Below are positions 36,031 through 45,521 of a stretch of DNA of 64,000 bases, piece by piece. This DNA is from Flavihumibacter fluminis (GTDB lineage: Bacteria; Bacteroidota; Bacteroidia; Chitinophagales; Chitinophagaceae): contig NZ_JAKEVY010000005.1 in NCBI RefSeq assembly GCF_021491375.1, forward strand, positions 124,001 to 188,000, in the 5' to 3' direction. A program made the translations under genes and the position numbers. Every line of letters starts with the position of its first letter. Positions within the stretch are counted from its first letter, which is position 1. The notes under the pieces were generated by a model. The model did not search any database. It saw only the letters and a list, made by a program, of their open reading frames with translations, and was not told where the DNA came from.

Positions 36031-37506
36031 ATGAAAAACAGTATACTTATTCTAGTATTATTATTGATTTATGAGTGCATATCTGCTCAGCAGCCGCAGC
36101 CTATTACGATTGGAAAAATAGAAACGATTCATTCCAGTGTCTTAAATGAAAACAGAAAGATTTGGGTGTATTCTCCAACCAATACGTCGAATCTTGTCCA
36201 ACCTGAGAAGCGATACCCGGTTTTGTATTTATTGGATGGTGAGGCGCATTTTTATTCCACCATTGGTATTATCCAACAATTAAGCCAGGCCAATGGAAAT
36301 GGTGTGTTGCCAGAAATGATGGTGGTCGGCATTGAAAATACCAATCGGTTCAGGGATTTAGTTCCTGCCTATCAGGCAGCCGATAAGATGGGAAATGCGA
36401 ACCCTTTCATGAATTTCCTGTCATCTGAATTGATGCCATATATTGAGAAACACTATCCAACCGCACCTTATAAAGTAATAGTGGGACATTCCTTAGGCGG
36501 ACTTACTGTAATTGATTTGCTGGTTAATTATCCGTCTCTGTTTAATGCCTACATCGCCATTGATCCAAGTTTGTGGTATAACAATGAAAAATACCTGAAC
36601 CAGTATCTGACCCACTTACGTAATCAGCAGATAAGCAATAAAAAGTTGTTTATTGGCATTGCTAATCCTATAGCACTCGGAACGACACTCGCAACAATTA
36701 ATGATGACAAAACTAGTGAAACAAAACCTGTACGTGCAATAATGAAGTTTGATCAATTCTTGCAAACAAATTCAATTCAATTGAAATATGCTTATAAGTA
36801 TTATGATAAGGACAGACACAACACCGTACCGTTGATAACTGAATATGATGGGTTACGTTTTATTTTTGATTTTTATTCTTTCGACGCTTTAGAAAAAGAT
36901 TTTATTGATACAAGCACCCGTATAGTAGAAAGATTACAAACACATTACCAAAAAATTTCATCGGAATTAGGTTATAAATCAAATCCGCCTGAAACGCTCA
37001 TTAATTATTTGGGCTACGATGCCCTTAGAAAGAAACAGTTCAATAAAGCAGGAGCTTATTTTAAAATGAATGTAGAGAACTATCCTTCCAGCAGCAATGT
37101 TTTTGATTCCTATGGTGATTTTTTTGCTGCAAAAAAAGATACGGTTAATGCAATAATGAATTATGAAAAGGCATTGACAATTACAATGAACGCCATTACC
37201 CTCCAAAAATTAAATGCTCTTATCAAACGGGAACCATTCCAATTATCACTTACTGACTTAAAAAAATACATCGGTGTGTACATATTGGAGAATTACAACC
37301 TTCCAGTTGTTATCGAACTACAAAGCGGCAAATTGATTGCGAAAGTTAGTGGTGATTCGGATAGTGAATTGGTACCTGTTGCAAAAGATTTATTCACCGT
37401 TAAAAATAAACTGGGATACAGTATAACTTTCACATTCCAAAACAACAAACCAGTATACTTTATATCCGTTCAGCCTAATGGAACATTTAAAGGAGTGTAT
37501 AAGTAG
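36031..37506 (+). CDS. Secreted alpha/beta-hydrolase esterase with C-terminal TPR-like region
   Basis: This 491-residue protein begins with a signal peptide (MKNSILILVLLLIYECISAQ). The hydrolase domain (about 25-300) resembles the esterase D/IroE and Fes group, with Ser154 in the nucleophile elbow GHSLGG. The later part has helices such as LRKKQFNKAGAYFKMNVENYPSS followed by NAIMNYEKAL, which look like tetratricopeptide repeats, and ends in a beta-rich domain. It could remove acyl or ester groups from glycan or siderophore-like substrates. The start at 36031 is preferred to 36010 because it sits at the signal peptide and after a good promoter. It is not in an obvious operon. Confidence 0.8.
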   Translation: MKNSILILVLLLIYECISAQQPQPITIGKIETIHSSVLNENRKIWVYSPTNTSNLVQPEKRYPVLYLLDGEAHFYSTIGIIQQLSQANGNGVLPEMMVVGIENTNRFRDLVPAYQAADKMGNANPFMNFLSSELMPYIEKHYPTAPYKVIVGHSLGGLTVIDLLVNYPSLFNAYIAIDPSLWYNNEKYLNQYLTHLRNQQISNKKLFIGIANPIALGTTLATINDDKTSETKPVRAIMKFDQFLQTNSIQLKYAYKYYDKDRHNTVPLITEYDGLRFIFDFYSFDALEKDFIDTSTRIVERLQTHYQKISSELGYKSNPPETLINYLGYDALRKKQFNKAGAYFKMNVENYPSSSNVFDSYGDFFAAKKDTVNAIMNYEKALTITMNAITLQKLNALIKREPFQLSLTDLKKYIGVYILENYNLPVVIELQSGKLIAKVSGDSDSELVPVAKDLFTVKNKLGYSITFTFQNNKPVYFISVQPNGTFKGVYK

Positions 37507-37549
37507 TCCGGTTGAAGGATCCTCCATTAATCCATTGAATTGCTTCGGC

Positions 37550-38884
37550 CTACAATTTTCTGAAAACAACCAGCGGACAAGCAACAGAGGTTAGATAAAC
37601 TGGATTCTGATTATATCCGGATGGATTGAAACACTCATAGGGTGCCCCGTATGTTTCCCCTTTTCTAAAATCATTTTCAATTAACTCGTCAATATACTCA
37701 CGGGCAAGCGCAGTTGCAGATCCGGGGTCTGAAAGTTTAATCGCATTCACAACCCATCCGGTTGGGGTACCCCAGTAAGCACCGTTTTGATATAGATTTT
37801 TTGGGGAAAGGGATATTTCCCAGGCAGTGTTCTCATTGAAATCATCTGTTGTAAGTATATGCCGGATGTTACCTTTATAACTTAAACTACCTGCTTTATA
37901 GGCATCAGCAAAAAGCCTGGAGACTTTCATAGCTGCATCTCCTTCCAGTAATCCAAAATGAACAGCGAGTGCGGTAGCCCAAACATCCGGTTGCTTGCTT
38001 CTTCCTGTTGAAGCCATTAACATTCCTCTTTTATCTGAAAATATCCCTGGTAAAGAACTTTTTATCTTTTCTGCAATCATTCGGTACTGTTGTGCATCCT
38101 GAGGTTTAACCAGCTCCAATAAATCTGCAAGTTCATTTGCTGCCCTGTATTTCAGAATAGATGCAAAACACAAATCACCGGTTATTGTCTGTACATCCCT
38201 GAATCCAAAATCCACCCCTCTCAGTTTTTCTGTAGCATACACCATATATGTTATACCATTGGAAGGCGGCATATGAAAGGCTGCCTTTAGCCGGTCTATT
38301 AGCCTTATGCCATTTATTTCCTTTTTGAGAATTTTTCGATCGCGGCTTTGCATTACGTAATAGTGCGCCATATGAATAAAAAAGAACTGATCACAAAAGG
38401 GGGGCAATGTTCCAAACTCCGGACTTCCCTGGTTTTCAAAGTCATACGTACCGGGAAAATAAATCGGCTTGCCATCATCAATCCTGATATGATCCGCAAT
38501 CGATCCAGCGGGCACCAGACTTCCACCTTTGGTGATCCAGGCCTGATCACACTGTGTAGTGGCAGTTAATTCTAACATGTGCTTTTGGTCAGCTACCGAA
38601 ACAAAGCCTGTTTCCAATGACATTGCATAATCCCTTATCCAGAAGGAGGGATAGGCATTCCTTCCGCCAGGTCTGATTAGTATCCCTCCAGTTTTATTAG
38701 CCCCAAACTCTTCGGAAATGATTTGTTCAGGATAGATTCGGGATGCTTCAAGAACATCTCTGGTTAATTGTTCCAGGAACAAAAGGTGATCCCTTATTAG
38801 AATAGATTCTTTCTGATTTGTTTGCGTTTTTCCGTTAACTGAAATACACATATACATAATCAGAAAAAATAGGGAAACCCGCAT
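37550..38884 (-). CDS. Secreted (alpha/alpha)6-barrel glycosidase-like protein
   Basis: This 444-residue protein has a signal peptide (MRVSLFFLIMYMCISVNG). The remainder is helical with conserved-looking motifs for six-hairpin glycosidases: RPGGRNAYPSFWIRDYAMSLE near residue 70, DFGFRDVQTITGDLCFASIL near 220, NENTAWEISLSP and GAYWGTPTGWVV near 365. WIRD and GAYWG/TGW patterns occur in GH63-, GH37- and related barrels. I cannot assign it to a numbered family. It sits on the opposite strand to the surrounding glycan genes, divergent from the IlvD/Edd gene. Confidence 0.7.
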   Translation of the reverse strand: MRVSLFFLIMYMCISVNGKTQTNQKESILIRDHLLFLEQLTRDVLEASRIYPEQIISEEFGANKTGGILIRPGGRNAYPSFWIRDYAMSLETGFVSVADQKHMLELTATTQCDQAWITKGGSLVPAGSIADHIRIDDGKPIYFPGTYDFENQGSPEFGTLPPFCDQFFFIHMAHYYVMQSRDRKILKKEINGIRLIDRLKAAFHMPPSNGITYMVYATEKLRGVDFGFRDVQTITGDLCFASILKYRAANELADLLELVKPQDAQQYRMIAEKIKSSLPGIFSDKRGMLMASTGRSKQPDVWATALAVHFGLLEGDAAMKVSRLFADAYKAGSLSYKGNIRHILTTDDFNENTAWEISLSPKNLYQNGAYWGTPTGWVVNAIKLSDPGSATALAREYIDELIENDFRKGETYGAPYECFNPSGYNQNPVYLTSVACPLVVFRKL

Positions 38885-38902
38885 AAGAGGAATATTAAGT
38901 GC

Positions 38903-38927
38903 ATGTAATTTAAAAAGTTAATTACAT
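38903..38927. promoter_or_regulatory. Palindrome between divergent glycosidase and dehydratase genes
   Basis: ATGTAATT at 38903-38910 and AATTACAT at 38920-38927 are perfect inverted 8-base arms with a nine-base spacer. The site lies in the gap between two divergent carbohydrate genes and could be an operator for a regulator of both. Confidence 0.4.
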
Positions 38928-39012
38928 TTAGTAACCGCCTATGTTTACCTCTATGGCTGACAGGATGATGCCGGTTGGCCTGTTGTAATTCTTATGTATA
39001 AACAAAGCAAGC

Positions 39013-40725
39013 ATGGAGAAAAAGCTAAGAAGCCAGCAATGGTTCGGGAAAAAGGGAAAGGACGGATTTATCTACAGAGCCTGGATGAAGAACCAGGGAA
39101 TACCCGATTATGAACTTCAGGGTAAACCGGTTATCGGGATCTGTAATACCTGGTCAGAACTTACTCCCTGTAACGGACATTTTCGTGAACTCGCAGAATC
39201 AGTAAAAAAAGGGATCATAGAGGCAGGCGGATTTCCGGTTGAATTTCCTGTTATGTCGCTGGGAGAAACCCTGATCAAACCTACCGCCATGCTCTACCGG
39301 AACCTGGTTAGTATGGATGTGGAGGAATCCATCCGTGCCAATCCGGTTGATGGTGTGGTCTTGCTCTGTGGTTGCGATAAAACAACACCGGCATTGGTGA
39401 TGGGTGCCTGCAGTGTCAATATTCCAACTATTGTTGTGTCCGGTGGCCCTATGCTAACCGGAAAATTTAAAGGCCGGGATATTGGTACCAGCGATCTCTG
39501 GCGATTTTCTGAAGATGTAAGAACCGGTATCATGTCGGAGGAAGAATTGAATATGGCGGAAGCCGGTATGTGCCGCAGCAAAGGACATTGTGCAGTAATG
39601 GGTACTGCCTCTTCTATGGCCAGTATGGTAGAAGCGCTGGGCTTATCCTTACCTGGAAACGCTGCTATACCCGCAGTAGATGCTGCCAGGAAAGTACTGG
39701 CTCAACTTTCAGGAAAACGAATCGTTGAGATGGTGCGGGAGGAGCTGACTCCTTCGGTTATACTTACCCGTGCAGCCTTCGAAAATGCCATCAAAGTGAA
39801 TGCAGCAATTGGTGGTTCTACCAATTTCGTTATTCATTTACTTGCTATTGCAGGTCGGGTTGAGCTCCCGCTGACCATTGATGATTTTGATAGGCTTTCT
39901 AAAAACATTCCGCTACTTGCCAATCTTCAACCTTCCGGAAATTATTTTATGGAGGACCTGTACTATGCTGGCGGGATTCCAGCTGTAATGAAAGAGCTCA
40001 GTAATGAATTACAGCTGGATTGCCTCACTGCAAATGGAAAAACCGTTCGACAAAATATCGAAAAAGCAACCGTCTACAACCGGGATATCATCTCCACCAT
40101 GCAGGAGCCATTTAATCAACTAGCCGGATTTATCGTACTGCATGGAAACCTTTGTGAAGGTGGTGGCGTTATGAAACCTTCTGCAGCGGATCCCAAACTG
40201 ATGCAACATACAGGCAAAGCTGTAGTGTTTGAAAACATAGAAGACTACAAAGCAAGAATCGATGACCCTCATCTGGAGGTGGATGAAAATTCTGTTCTTG
40301 TTTTAAAAAATGTGGGTCCCAAAGGCTACCCGGGTATGCCGGAAGTGGGAAACATGGGACTGCCCAAAAAACTTCTCGAAAAAGGTGTAAAGGATATGGT
40401 TCGCATTTCTGATGGCCGTATGAGTGGAACAGGTTTTGGAACAGTGGTGCTTCAAATTTCTCCCGAAGCAGCTGTGAACGGTACGTTGGCGCTGGTACAG
40501 AATGGTGATCTCATTCAATTGGATGCAAAAGGACGTCAATTGAATTTGCTGGTGAATGAAATGGAATTAGAAAAAAGAAAGGCAGCGCTTCCAGCACCAT
40601 TCAATCCGTTCAATAGGGGTTATGCCAAACTATTTGTTTCGCATGTGGAACAGGCTCATCTCGGGGCGGATTTTGATTTCTTAAAAGGTAAATCCGGTAG
40701 CGATGTGCTGCGTGATTCTCATTAA
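39013..40725 (+). CDS. IlvD/Edd-family dehydratase (sugar-acid dehydratase type)
   Basis: This 570-residue Fe-S enzyme removes water from a 2,3-dihydroxy acid. Family motifs are visible: GICNTWSELTPCN near residue 45, CDKTTPALVMGA near 120, FGTVVLQISPEAA near 475 and the SDGRMSGTGFG near 465. This is the subgroup of L-arabinonate/D-xylonate and related sugar-acid dehydratases rather than the branched-chain amino-acid enzyme. It is followed nine bases later by an SDR gene. Together they fit oxidation of a sugar to its lactone/acid and dehydration to a 2-keto-3-deoxy acid. The sugar, perhaps L-fucose in this locus, is inferred. Confidence 0.88.
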   Translation: MEKKLRSQQWFGKKGKDGFIYRAWMKNQGIPDYELQGKPVIGICNTWSELTPCNGHFRELAESVKKGIIEAGGFPVEFPVMSLGETLIKPTAMLYRNLVSMDVEESIRANPVDGVVLLCGCDKTTPALVMGACSVNIPTIVVSGGPMLTGKFKGRDIGTSDLWRFSEDVRTGIMSEEELNMAEAGMCRSKGHCAVMGTASSMASMVEALGLSLPGNAAIPAVDAARKVLAQLSGKRIVEMVREELTPSVILTRAAFENAIKVNAAIGGSTNFVIHLLAIAGRVELPLTIDDFDRLSKNIPLLANLQPSGNYFMEDLYYAGGIPAVMKELSNELQLDCLTANGKTVRQNIEKATVYNRDIISTMQEPFNQLAGFIVLHGNLCEGGGVMKPSAADPKLMQHTGKAVVFENIEDYKARIDDPHLEVDENSVLVLKNVGPKGYPGMPEVGNMGLPKKLLEKGVKDMVRISDGRMSGTGFGTVVLQISPEAAVNGTLALVQNGDLIQLDAKGRQLNLLVNEMELEKRKAALPAPFNPFNRGYAKLFVSHVEQAHLGADFDFLKGKSGSDVLRDSH

Positions 40726-40734
40726 AAGAAACTT

Positions 40735-41502
40735 ATGACTACAGGGAATTTTCAGGACAAAACTGCTATTATCACCGGCGCAGCTATTGGTATCGGTTTT
40801 GAAATTGCCAGGCAACTTGCTGCAGCTGGGGCGCATGTGTTTTTGAATGATATCGATCCAGCCGCAGCTGCTCAGGCTGCTGAGCAAATACAGAAGGAAT
40901 CCGGCAGCTGCACCGCAGTACCTGGTGATTCCAGTGATAGCCAGTTCATTAATAACATGGTAGAAAAATCGATTGAACAAACAGGCCGACTGGATATCGC
41001 CATCGCAAATGCCGGTATTACCTTGTTTGGTGATTTTCTCACCTATCCGGAAGATTCGTTTAATCGTGTTATCAGAGTAAATCTGAATGGAAGTTTCTTT
41101 CTTGCACAGGCTGCTGCCAACCAGATGAAGCAACAGGCAACCGGAGGATCCCTTCTGTTTATGTCATCCGTAACCGGACACCAGGCACATAAAGACCTGG
41201 CGGCCTATTCCATGACGAAAGCCGCCCTTGAAATGCTGGCAAAGAATCTGGTAATCGAGTTATCTCAATACCGGATAAATGTAAATTCCATTGCTCCCGG
41301 GGCAACCTTAACCGAGCGAACCCTGCATGATAAAAATTATGAAGCCGTATGGTCTCGTATCACACCTATGGGCAGGCCGGCTACTGCCTCTGATATTGCA
41401 GCTGCGGCACTCTTCCTGGTATCAGATCAGGCAAGGCATATAACCGGCCAAAGTCTGGTTATTGATGGTGGCTGGACTTCTGTTAGTCCGTCTCCTTATT
41501 GA
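40735..41502 (+). CDS. Short-chain dehydrogenase/reductase (sugar dehydrogenase-like)
   Basis: This 255-residue Rossmann-fold oxidoreductase has cofactor motif TGAAIGIG (residues 14-21), the NAG of IAIANAGIT, the catalytic triad Ser145, Tyr158 and Lys162 (FMSSVTG, AAYSMTKAAL), and a conserved C-terminal VIDGGW. The group includes glucose 1-dehydrogenase and L-fucose- or L-rhamnose-type dehydrogenases. It starts nine bases after the IlvD/Edd gene, so the two are probably one transcript. A likely role is NAD(P)-dependent oxidation of a sugar before the dehydratase. The substrate is not determined. Confidence 0.9.
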   Translation: MTTGNFQDKTAIITGAAIGIGFEIARQLAAAGAHVFLNDIDPAAAAQAAEQIQKESGSCTAVPGDSSDSQFINNMVEKSIEQTGRLDIAIANAGITLFGDFLTYPEDSFNRVIRVNLNGSFFLAQAAANQMKQQATGGSLLFMSSVTGHQAHKDLAAYSMTKAALEMLAKNLVIELSQYRINVNSIAPGATLTERTLHDKNYEAVWSRITPMGRPATASDIAAAALFLVSDQARHITGQSLVIDGGWTSVSPSPY

Positions 41503-41598
41503 TTCCAGTTATTCAATATTCACTAAATCTTACATCATTCTATCCTAATTGCTTATTTATAGGGATTTGCATCTTCTATTGAGTAAATTCAGAAGCAT

Positions 41599-43362
41599 AT
41601 GGTAAGAATACTAACAATTGGATTACTGATTCTGTCTTCTCTTTCTGCTTTCACCCAACAGACTGCCAGGGATACTATCGTAGTGGATAAAAAACATCCC
41701 CTAAGCGATTGGTTTACTGAATCAAAATATGCGTTGTTCCTGCATTGGGGACTTTATTCCCAATATTCCAATCAATGGAAAGGCAAAACACTGTATGGAA
41801 TTGGTGAATGGATTATGTACCTCGCACAAGCGGATATCAAAGAATATGAAGAAGCTGCACAATTCTTTAATCCGGTTCGGTTCAATGCGAGCGAATGGGT
41901 TCAGATCGCGAAAAATGCGGGCATGAAATACATTGTTATTACGGCTAAGCATCACGAGGGATTTGCCATGTTCAACTCCTTCCATCCCTTTAACATTACC
42001 AGTGCTACTCCTTTCAAAAGAGACCCCCTGAAAGAGCTTGCCGCAGCCTGCGAGAAAGAAGGTATTGGATTGGGATTTTATTATTCTCAATTCCAGGACT
42101 GGCATGAAATCAATAACTGGAGTAAAGACCTCCCGAAACAATCTTTTGCAGTTTATTTCAAGAATAAATGCATCCCACAGGTAAAAGAACTGCTAACGAA
42201 TTATGGACCGATTTCATTGATCTGGTTTGATACACCGGGCGAAATGACAAAAGAGCAATCGCTCGAATTGGTAAAGCTGGTTAAACTATATCAACCCCGG
42301 GCTTTGATCAATAGCCGGATTGGAAATGGTGTAGGAGATTATGAAACCTATGGTGATCATGAAATACCGTTGAAAAATGTTCAGGGCTTATGGGAAGCAA
42401 TAAATACTTCCAACGATTCCTGGGGTTTTGCTTGGTACGATGAAAACTGGAAAACTGCAGATGTAATGGCAAGAGACCTCGTTTCTGTAATTGCAAGAGG
42501 AGGTAACTATATGCTGAATATCGGGCCAAAAGCAGATGGCACCCTGCCGAAGTTTAATGTGGATCAAATCCTGACAGTAGGCAAGTGGATCAGACAATAT
42601 CCCGATGCTATTTATGGTGCAACAGCCTCTCCCTGGTTGCAGGCATTTCCCTGGGGTGATGTTACCGTAACAAAAAACAACCTGAATCTATTTGTGTTCG
42701 ATTGGAAGCCGGGTGCAAGTATCTTTCTGACCGGAATCGGAAATAAAATCAAAAGCGTAGTAACAAAGGGTGCCAATGAACAACTTAAATATTCTTTCAA
42801 TAAGGGTTTTTTGAAAATTGAACTGCCGGTAAGGACCTCCAAACAATTGCTGGAATGTATTCGGGTAGAACTGGATGGTGCACCCAGGGTTCAAGCGGCT
42901 ATGGCGATTGATCCAAACTATCCGACAACCTTGTCCGCAGCATTTGCAACTACGGAAGGGACGGCTTTCAATAAGCTAAGCTGGATGGAAAAATTTGGTG
43001 AATGGAAACATCGTACGGTCATCAATAAATGGAAACTCCAGGATGGGGCTGCCAGTTGGGAGGTAAACTTCCTGGAGCCTGGGTATTACCAGGTGGAAGT
43101 AGATTATCATGCCTGTAAAGAAAGCGATGGAACAGAGTTTGATTTGTTTAATAATGCCAGTGATACCTTGCGTTTATATTTAACAGCAACAACAGGTGCA
43201 AAAGAAGCGGATGGTGACCGGCCGAGATTCAGACAAACAAAAGTTGGTATTATTAAAGTGGATACACCCGGATTGAAAAAAATTTCAATGATTCGTCGTA
43301 ATGCCGAACAAAAAGGAGATATCCATATAGCCTCCATTCAGTTGAGTAAGATCATTTTTTGA
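41599..43362 (+). CDS. GH29 alpha-L-fucosidase
   Basis: This 587-residue protein has a signal peptide (MVRILTIGLLILSSLSAFTQ). The TIM-barrel shows GH29 motifs: FLHWGLYS near residue 48, KHHEGFAMF near 118, GFYYSQFQDWHE near 159, and the nucleophile Asp211 in LIWFDTPGEM. A beta-sandwich C-terminal part follows. It hydrolyses alpha-linked L-fucose from oligosaccharides with retention. It follows the dehydratase-SDR pair, which would fit use of released fucose. A GH95 enzyme further on suggests two fucosyl linkages in the substrate. Confidence 0.93.
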   Translation: MVRILTIGLLILSSLSAFTQQTARDTIVVDKKHPLSDWFTESKYALFLHWGLYSQYSNQWKGKTLYGIGEWIMYLAQADIKEYEEAAQFFNPVRFNASEWVQIAKNAGMKYIVITAKHHEGFAMFNSFHPFNITSATPFKRDPLKELAAACEKEGIGLGFYYSQFQDWHEINNWSKDLPKQSFAVYFKNKCIPQVKELLTNYGPISLIWFDTPGEMTKEQSLELVKLVKLYQPRALINSRIGNGVGDYETYGDHEIPLKNVQGLWEAINTSNDSWGFAWYDENWKTADVMARDLVSVIARGGNYMLNIGPKADGTLPKFNVDQILTVGKWIRQYPDAIYGATASPWLQAFPWGDVTVTKNNLNLFVFDWKPGASIFLTGIGNKIKSVVTKGANEQLKYSFNKGFLKIELPVRTSKQLLECIRVELDGAPRVQAAMAIDPNYPTTLSAAFATTEGTAFNKLSWMEKFGEWKHRTVINKWKLQDGAASWEVNFLEPGYYQVEVDYHACKESDGTEFDLFNNASDTLRLYLTATTGAKEADGDRPRFRQTKVGIIKVDTPGLKKISMIRRNAEQKGDIHIASIQLSKIIF

Positions 43363-43369
43363 TTCCTGG

Positions 43370-43392
43370 AAATTACCCAATGGTAATTTTTT
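43370..43392 (+). terminator. Intrinsic terminator after the GH29 gene
   Basis: AAATTACC at 43370-43377 pairs with GGTAATTT at 43382-43389 over a CAAT loop, and the 3' arm runs into a T tract. The stem is AT-rich but perfect. Confidence 0.6.
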
Positions 43393-43474
43393 ATCAATTT
43401 CTGCTTTCTAATTTCGAACTGCGCTACATACTACAAAAAGTTAGATCGTACAGTTTGAAAATTAAACCTTGAGT

Positions 43475-43885
43475 ATGAAATTGATCTTTTCCATTAAGAC
43501 AATCCTGATTGGATTATTGTGTGTTGTTTTATTTACCGGATGCGACAAAGATGATGATTCCGGTTATCCTAAAAGGGTATCCATTGAGTACAAAATAACC
43601 GGACTTTCCGGCGTGAATGGCCCCTTATCTTCAGTAAGTTTCACCAACGAAACAGGTGGTAACAATGATTTGGTTAATCAGTCGCTGCCTTTTAGCAGTA
43701 AACTAACCCGCACGCTGAATTCGGGAGACAATGCAGTACTGTCCTTTCGGTATAATAATGGTTCGGGAGGGACGAATGTTTCCATCAAATTGGAAATAAT
43801 TGTTGACGGGAAAGTGATAAAAACCGAAACGGTTAATAGTAGTACAGCTGTTGTAATAGCAGCAATTGCTCACGTTTTCATTTAA
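43475..43885 (+). CDS. Small predicted lipoprotein with MmpS-like beta fold
   Basis: This 136-residue protein has a lipoprotein signal (LIGLLCVVLFTGC, Cys about residue 24) followed by DKDDDSGYP and a strand-rich domain (SIEYKITGLSG, SVSFTNETGG, VSIKLEIIVDGKVIKTE). The pattern of a strand-rich sandwich with a G.V..T turn resembles MmpS-type small domains, but the link is tentative. The start at 43475 is preferred to a TTG two codons upstream. It is nine bases before a second lipoprotein gene, with which it may be cotranscribed. Confidence 0.65.
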   Translation: MKLIFSIKTILIGLLCVVLFTGCDKDDDSGYPKRVSIEYKITGLSGVNGPLSSVSFTNETGGNNDLVNQSLPFSSKLTRTLNSGDNAVLSFRYNNGSGGTNVSIKLEIIVDGKVIKTETVNSSTAVVIAAIAHVFI

Positions 43886-43894
43886 TAATCCACT

Positions 43895-44389
43895 ATGATA
43901 AGCCTATCAAATCTTCAGCGTATAATTTTAGGATTGCTGGCAGTTTTACTATTTTCCTGCAGTAAATCTGATGACAACAATAACGACGGCAACTATTTTA
44001 TCCGGGCAAAGGTAAATGGCGAACTGGTTGAATTTAACCAAACAGCCATCGCAAATAAAACCACAAAAACTATTACTGGAACAGCCTTCCGTAATATGCA
44101 AAATAATTTCCCGTTTTTTAGTTTTGATATAGAATCAGATAATGCAATTTCAGCTGGAACATTCAGGGAGAATAATTATTCATTTATCATGATTTTCCGG
44201 TATGGATTAGGTGTTGATGAACTTTTTCATTCGCAAATGGGCGAAGAGGAGGATTTTCTGTTTGTAGTGGATCGAATTACCAATGAGGTGGCTGAGGGTA
44301 GTTTTCAGGGAACTATCCGAAATGCGTACAATTCCAGCCAGTCAATCGCTATAACGGAGGGGCGTTTTCTTTTGAAAGTAGTGCCCTGA
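43895..44389 (+). CDS. Predicted lipoprotein, related to that at 25395-25868
   Basis: This 164-residue lipoprotein has the signal LGLLAVLLFSCSKSDD (Cys about residue 22) and an acidic Asn-rich linker (SDDNNNDG). Its C-terminal segment GSFQGTI...IAITEGRFLLK matches that of the lipoprotein near lspA (GTFSGTV...IVISNGRF), placing both in one uncharacterised family. It lies between a small lipoprotein and the TlpA-like gene (23 bases to the next start). A role in binding or sensing a glycan or in surface assembly is possible but not shown. Confidence 0.7.
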   Translation: MISLSNLQRIILGLLAVLLFSCSKSDDNNNDGNYFIRAKVNGELVEFNQTAIANKTTKTITGTAFRNMQNNFPFFSFDIESDNAISAGTFRENNYSFIMIFRYGLGVDELFHSQMGEEEDFLFVVDRITNEVAEGSFQGTIRNAYNSSQSIAITEGRFLLKVVP

Positions 44390-44411
44390 CCTGTTCTGTA
44401 ATTTTATGTGA

Positions 44412-45521
44412 ATGCAAACGCTGCTACTGATATCAATAACTTATTTATTATCTGGGATTAATTCAATCAGCCCAATTGGCTATGTTCCTGCTTCCAGGAG
44501 TTCATTTCAAAAAAATGCAGAGATCCTGGGTGCTGTAACTGGCTTTGATGATGGTACCTGGATTTATTTTTCCGCTGAGTTTCCTGTTAAGATTTTTGAT
44601 TCAGTACAGATCCGTAATAACAAGTTTAGGTATGTTCCAACCATTGATACAGACTATCCTGTTTATTTGATGATCCATACAAAAGATTACCGAGATTATA
44701 AAAGAATATGGATCGAAAAGAAAAAAATTGAATTTATTGGTTCAAAAGGAGAATTTAAAAATTCGATAGTAAAGAACAGTGTCTCTAATACCATACATGA
44801 AAACTTTGAAAAACGTATTGAACCCTATCTGTATGAAATAGATAGTTTAAGAAGAAACGTGGGAACCGATGATCCGGCTGCGCGAATTAGAATTGCTGCT
44901 CTTGATTCGAGTATCTATACGGAATCAGCTTCCTTTATTTATACTTATCCGGAATCTATAGTTTCCAGTTTACTATTATTCAATAATCATCGGGCTTGGG
45001 GAAAAGAAAAATCAAAGCGACTGTTTGATGCGTTATCAAAGGAAAATAAGCAAGGTTATTACGGATTATTAATTGATAAATTTCTTGCGCTTAACAGGGA
45101 AATCAATATTGGTGATAAATACACAGATATCCGGCAATTATCTCCGGAAGGTAAGCAGCTAAGTTTATCTGATTATGAAGGAAAATTAATTTTGCTGGAG
45201 TTCTGGGCATCCTGGTGTGGCCCCTGCAGAAAAGAAAATCCATTGCTTGTTAAGCTTTACAATAAGTACCATGCGAGAGGGTTTGAGATCTTTGGGGTCT
45301 CTGCTGATGCTGATAAGCGAAATTGGATCAATGCCATCAAAACTGATCAGTTAAACTGGCCCCAGGTTAGTGAATTAAACGGTGGTAATAATAGTGCTAT
45401 GCTCACCTATGGGATTGCTGAGATTCCTTTCAACTATTTAATTGATAAAGACGGGAAAATCATCGCTCAAAACCTTAGGGGAGCAGCGTTGGAAAAAAAG
45501 CTATCCGAAATCTTCAGGTGA
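44412..45521 (+). CDS. TlpA-like thioredoxin-fold protein with N-terminal DUF4369-type region
   Basis: This 369-residue exported protein has a hydrophobic start and a beta-rich N-terminal half (GFDDGTWIYFSAE and VQIRNNKFRY, DUF4369-like). A thioredoxin domain follows with the redox motif FWASWCGPCRKEN (Cys269 and Cys272). The region GTIEIPFNYLIDKDGKII-like (AEIPFNYLIDKDG) closes the fold. In Bacteroidota such proteins reduce or exchange disulfides in the periplasm or handle metals. The placement within a glycan locus is unusual but common for TlpA homologues. The ORF of the next gene overlaps its tail on the same strand. Confidence 0.88.
   Translation: MQTLLLISITYLLSGINSISPIGYVPASRSSFQKNAEILGAVTGFDDGTWIYFSAEFPVKIFDSVQIRNNKFRYVPTIDTDYPVYLMIHTKDYRDYKRIWIEKKKIEFIGSKGEFKNSIVKNSVSNTIHENFEKRIEPYLYEIDSLRRNVGTDDPAARIRIAALDSSIYTESASFIYTYPESIVSSLLLFNNHRAWGKEKSKRLFDALSKENKQGYYGLLIDKFLALNREINIGDKYTDIRQLSPEGKQLSLSDYEGKLILLEFWASWCGPCRKENPLLVKLYNKYHARGFEIFGVSADADKRNWINAIKTDQLNWPQVSELNGGNNSAMLTYGIAEIPFNYLIDKDGKIIAQNLRGAALEKKLSEIFR

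Noticed and set aside
35595-36032. Minus-strand reading frame of 145 codons over tRNA-Ser
   Set aside because: It runs through a tRNA and two promoters and shows no family motifs.
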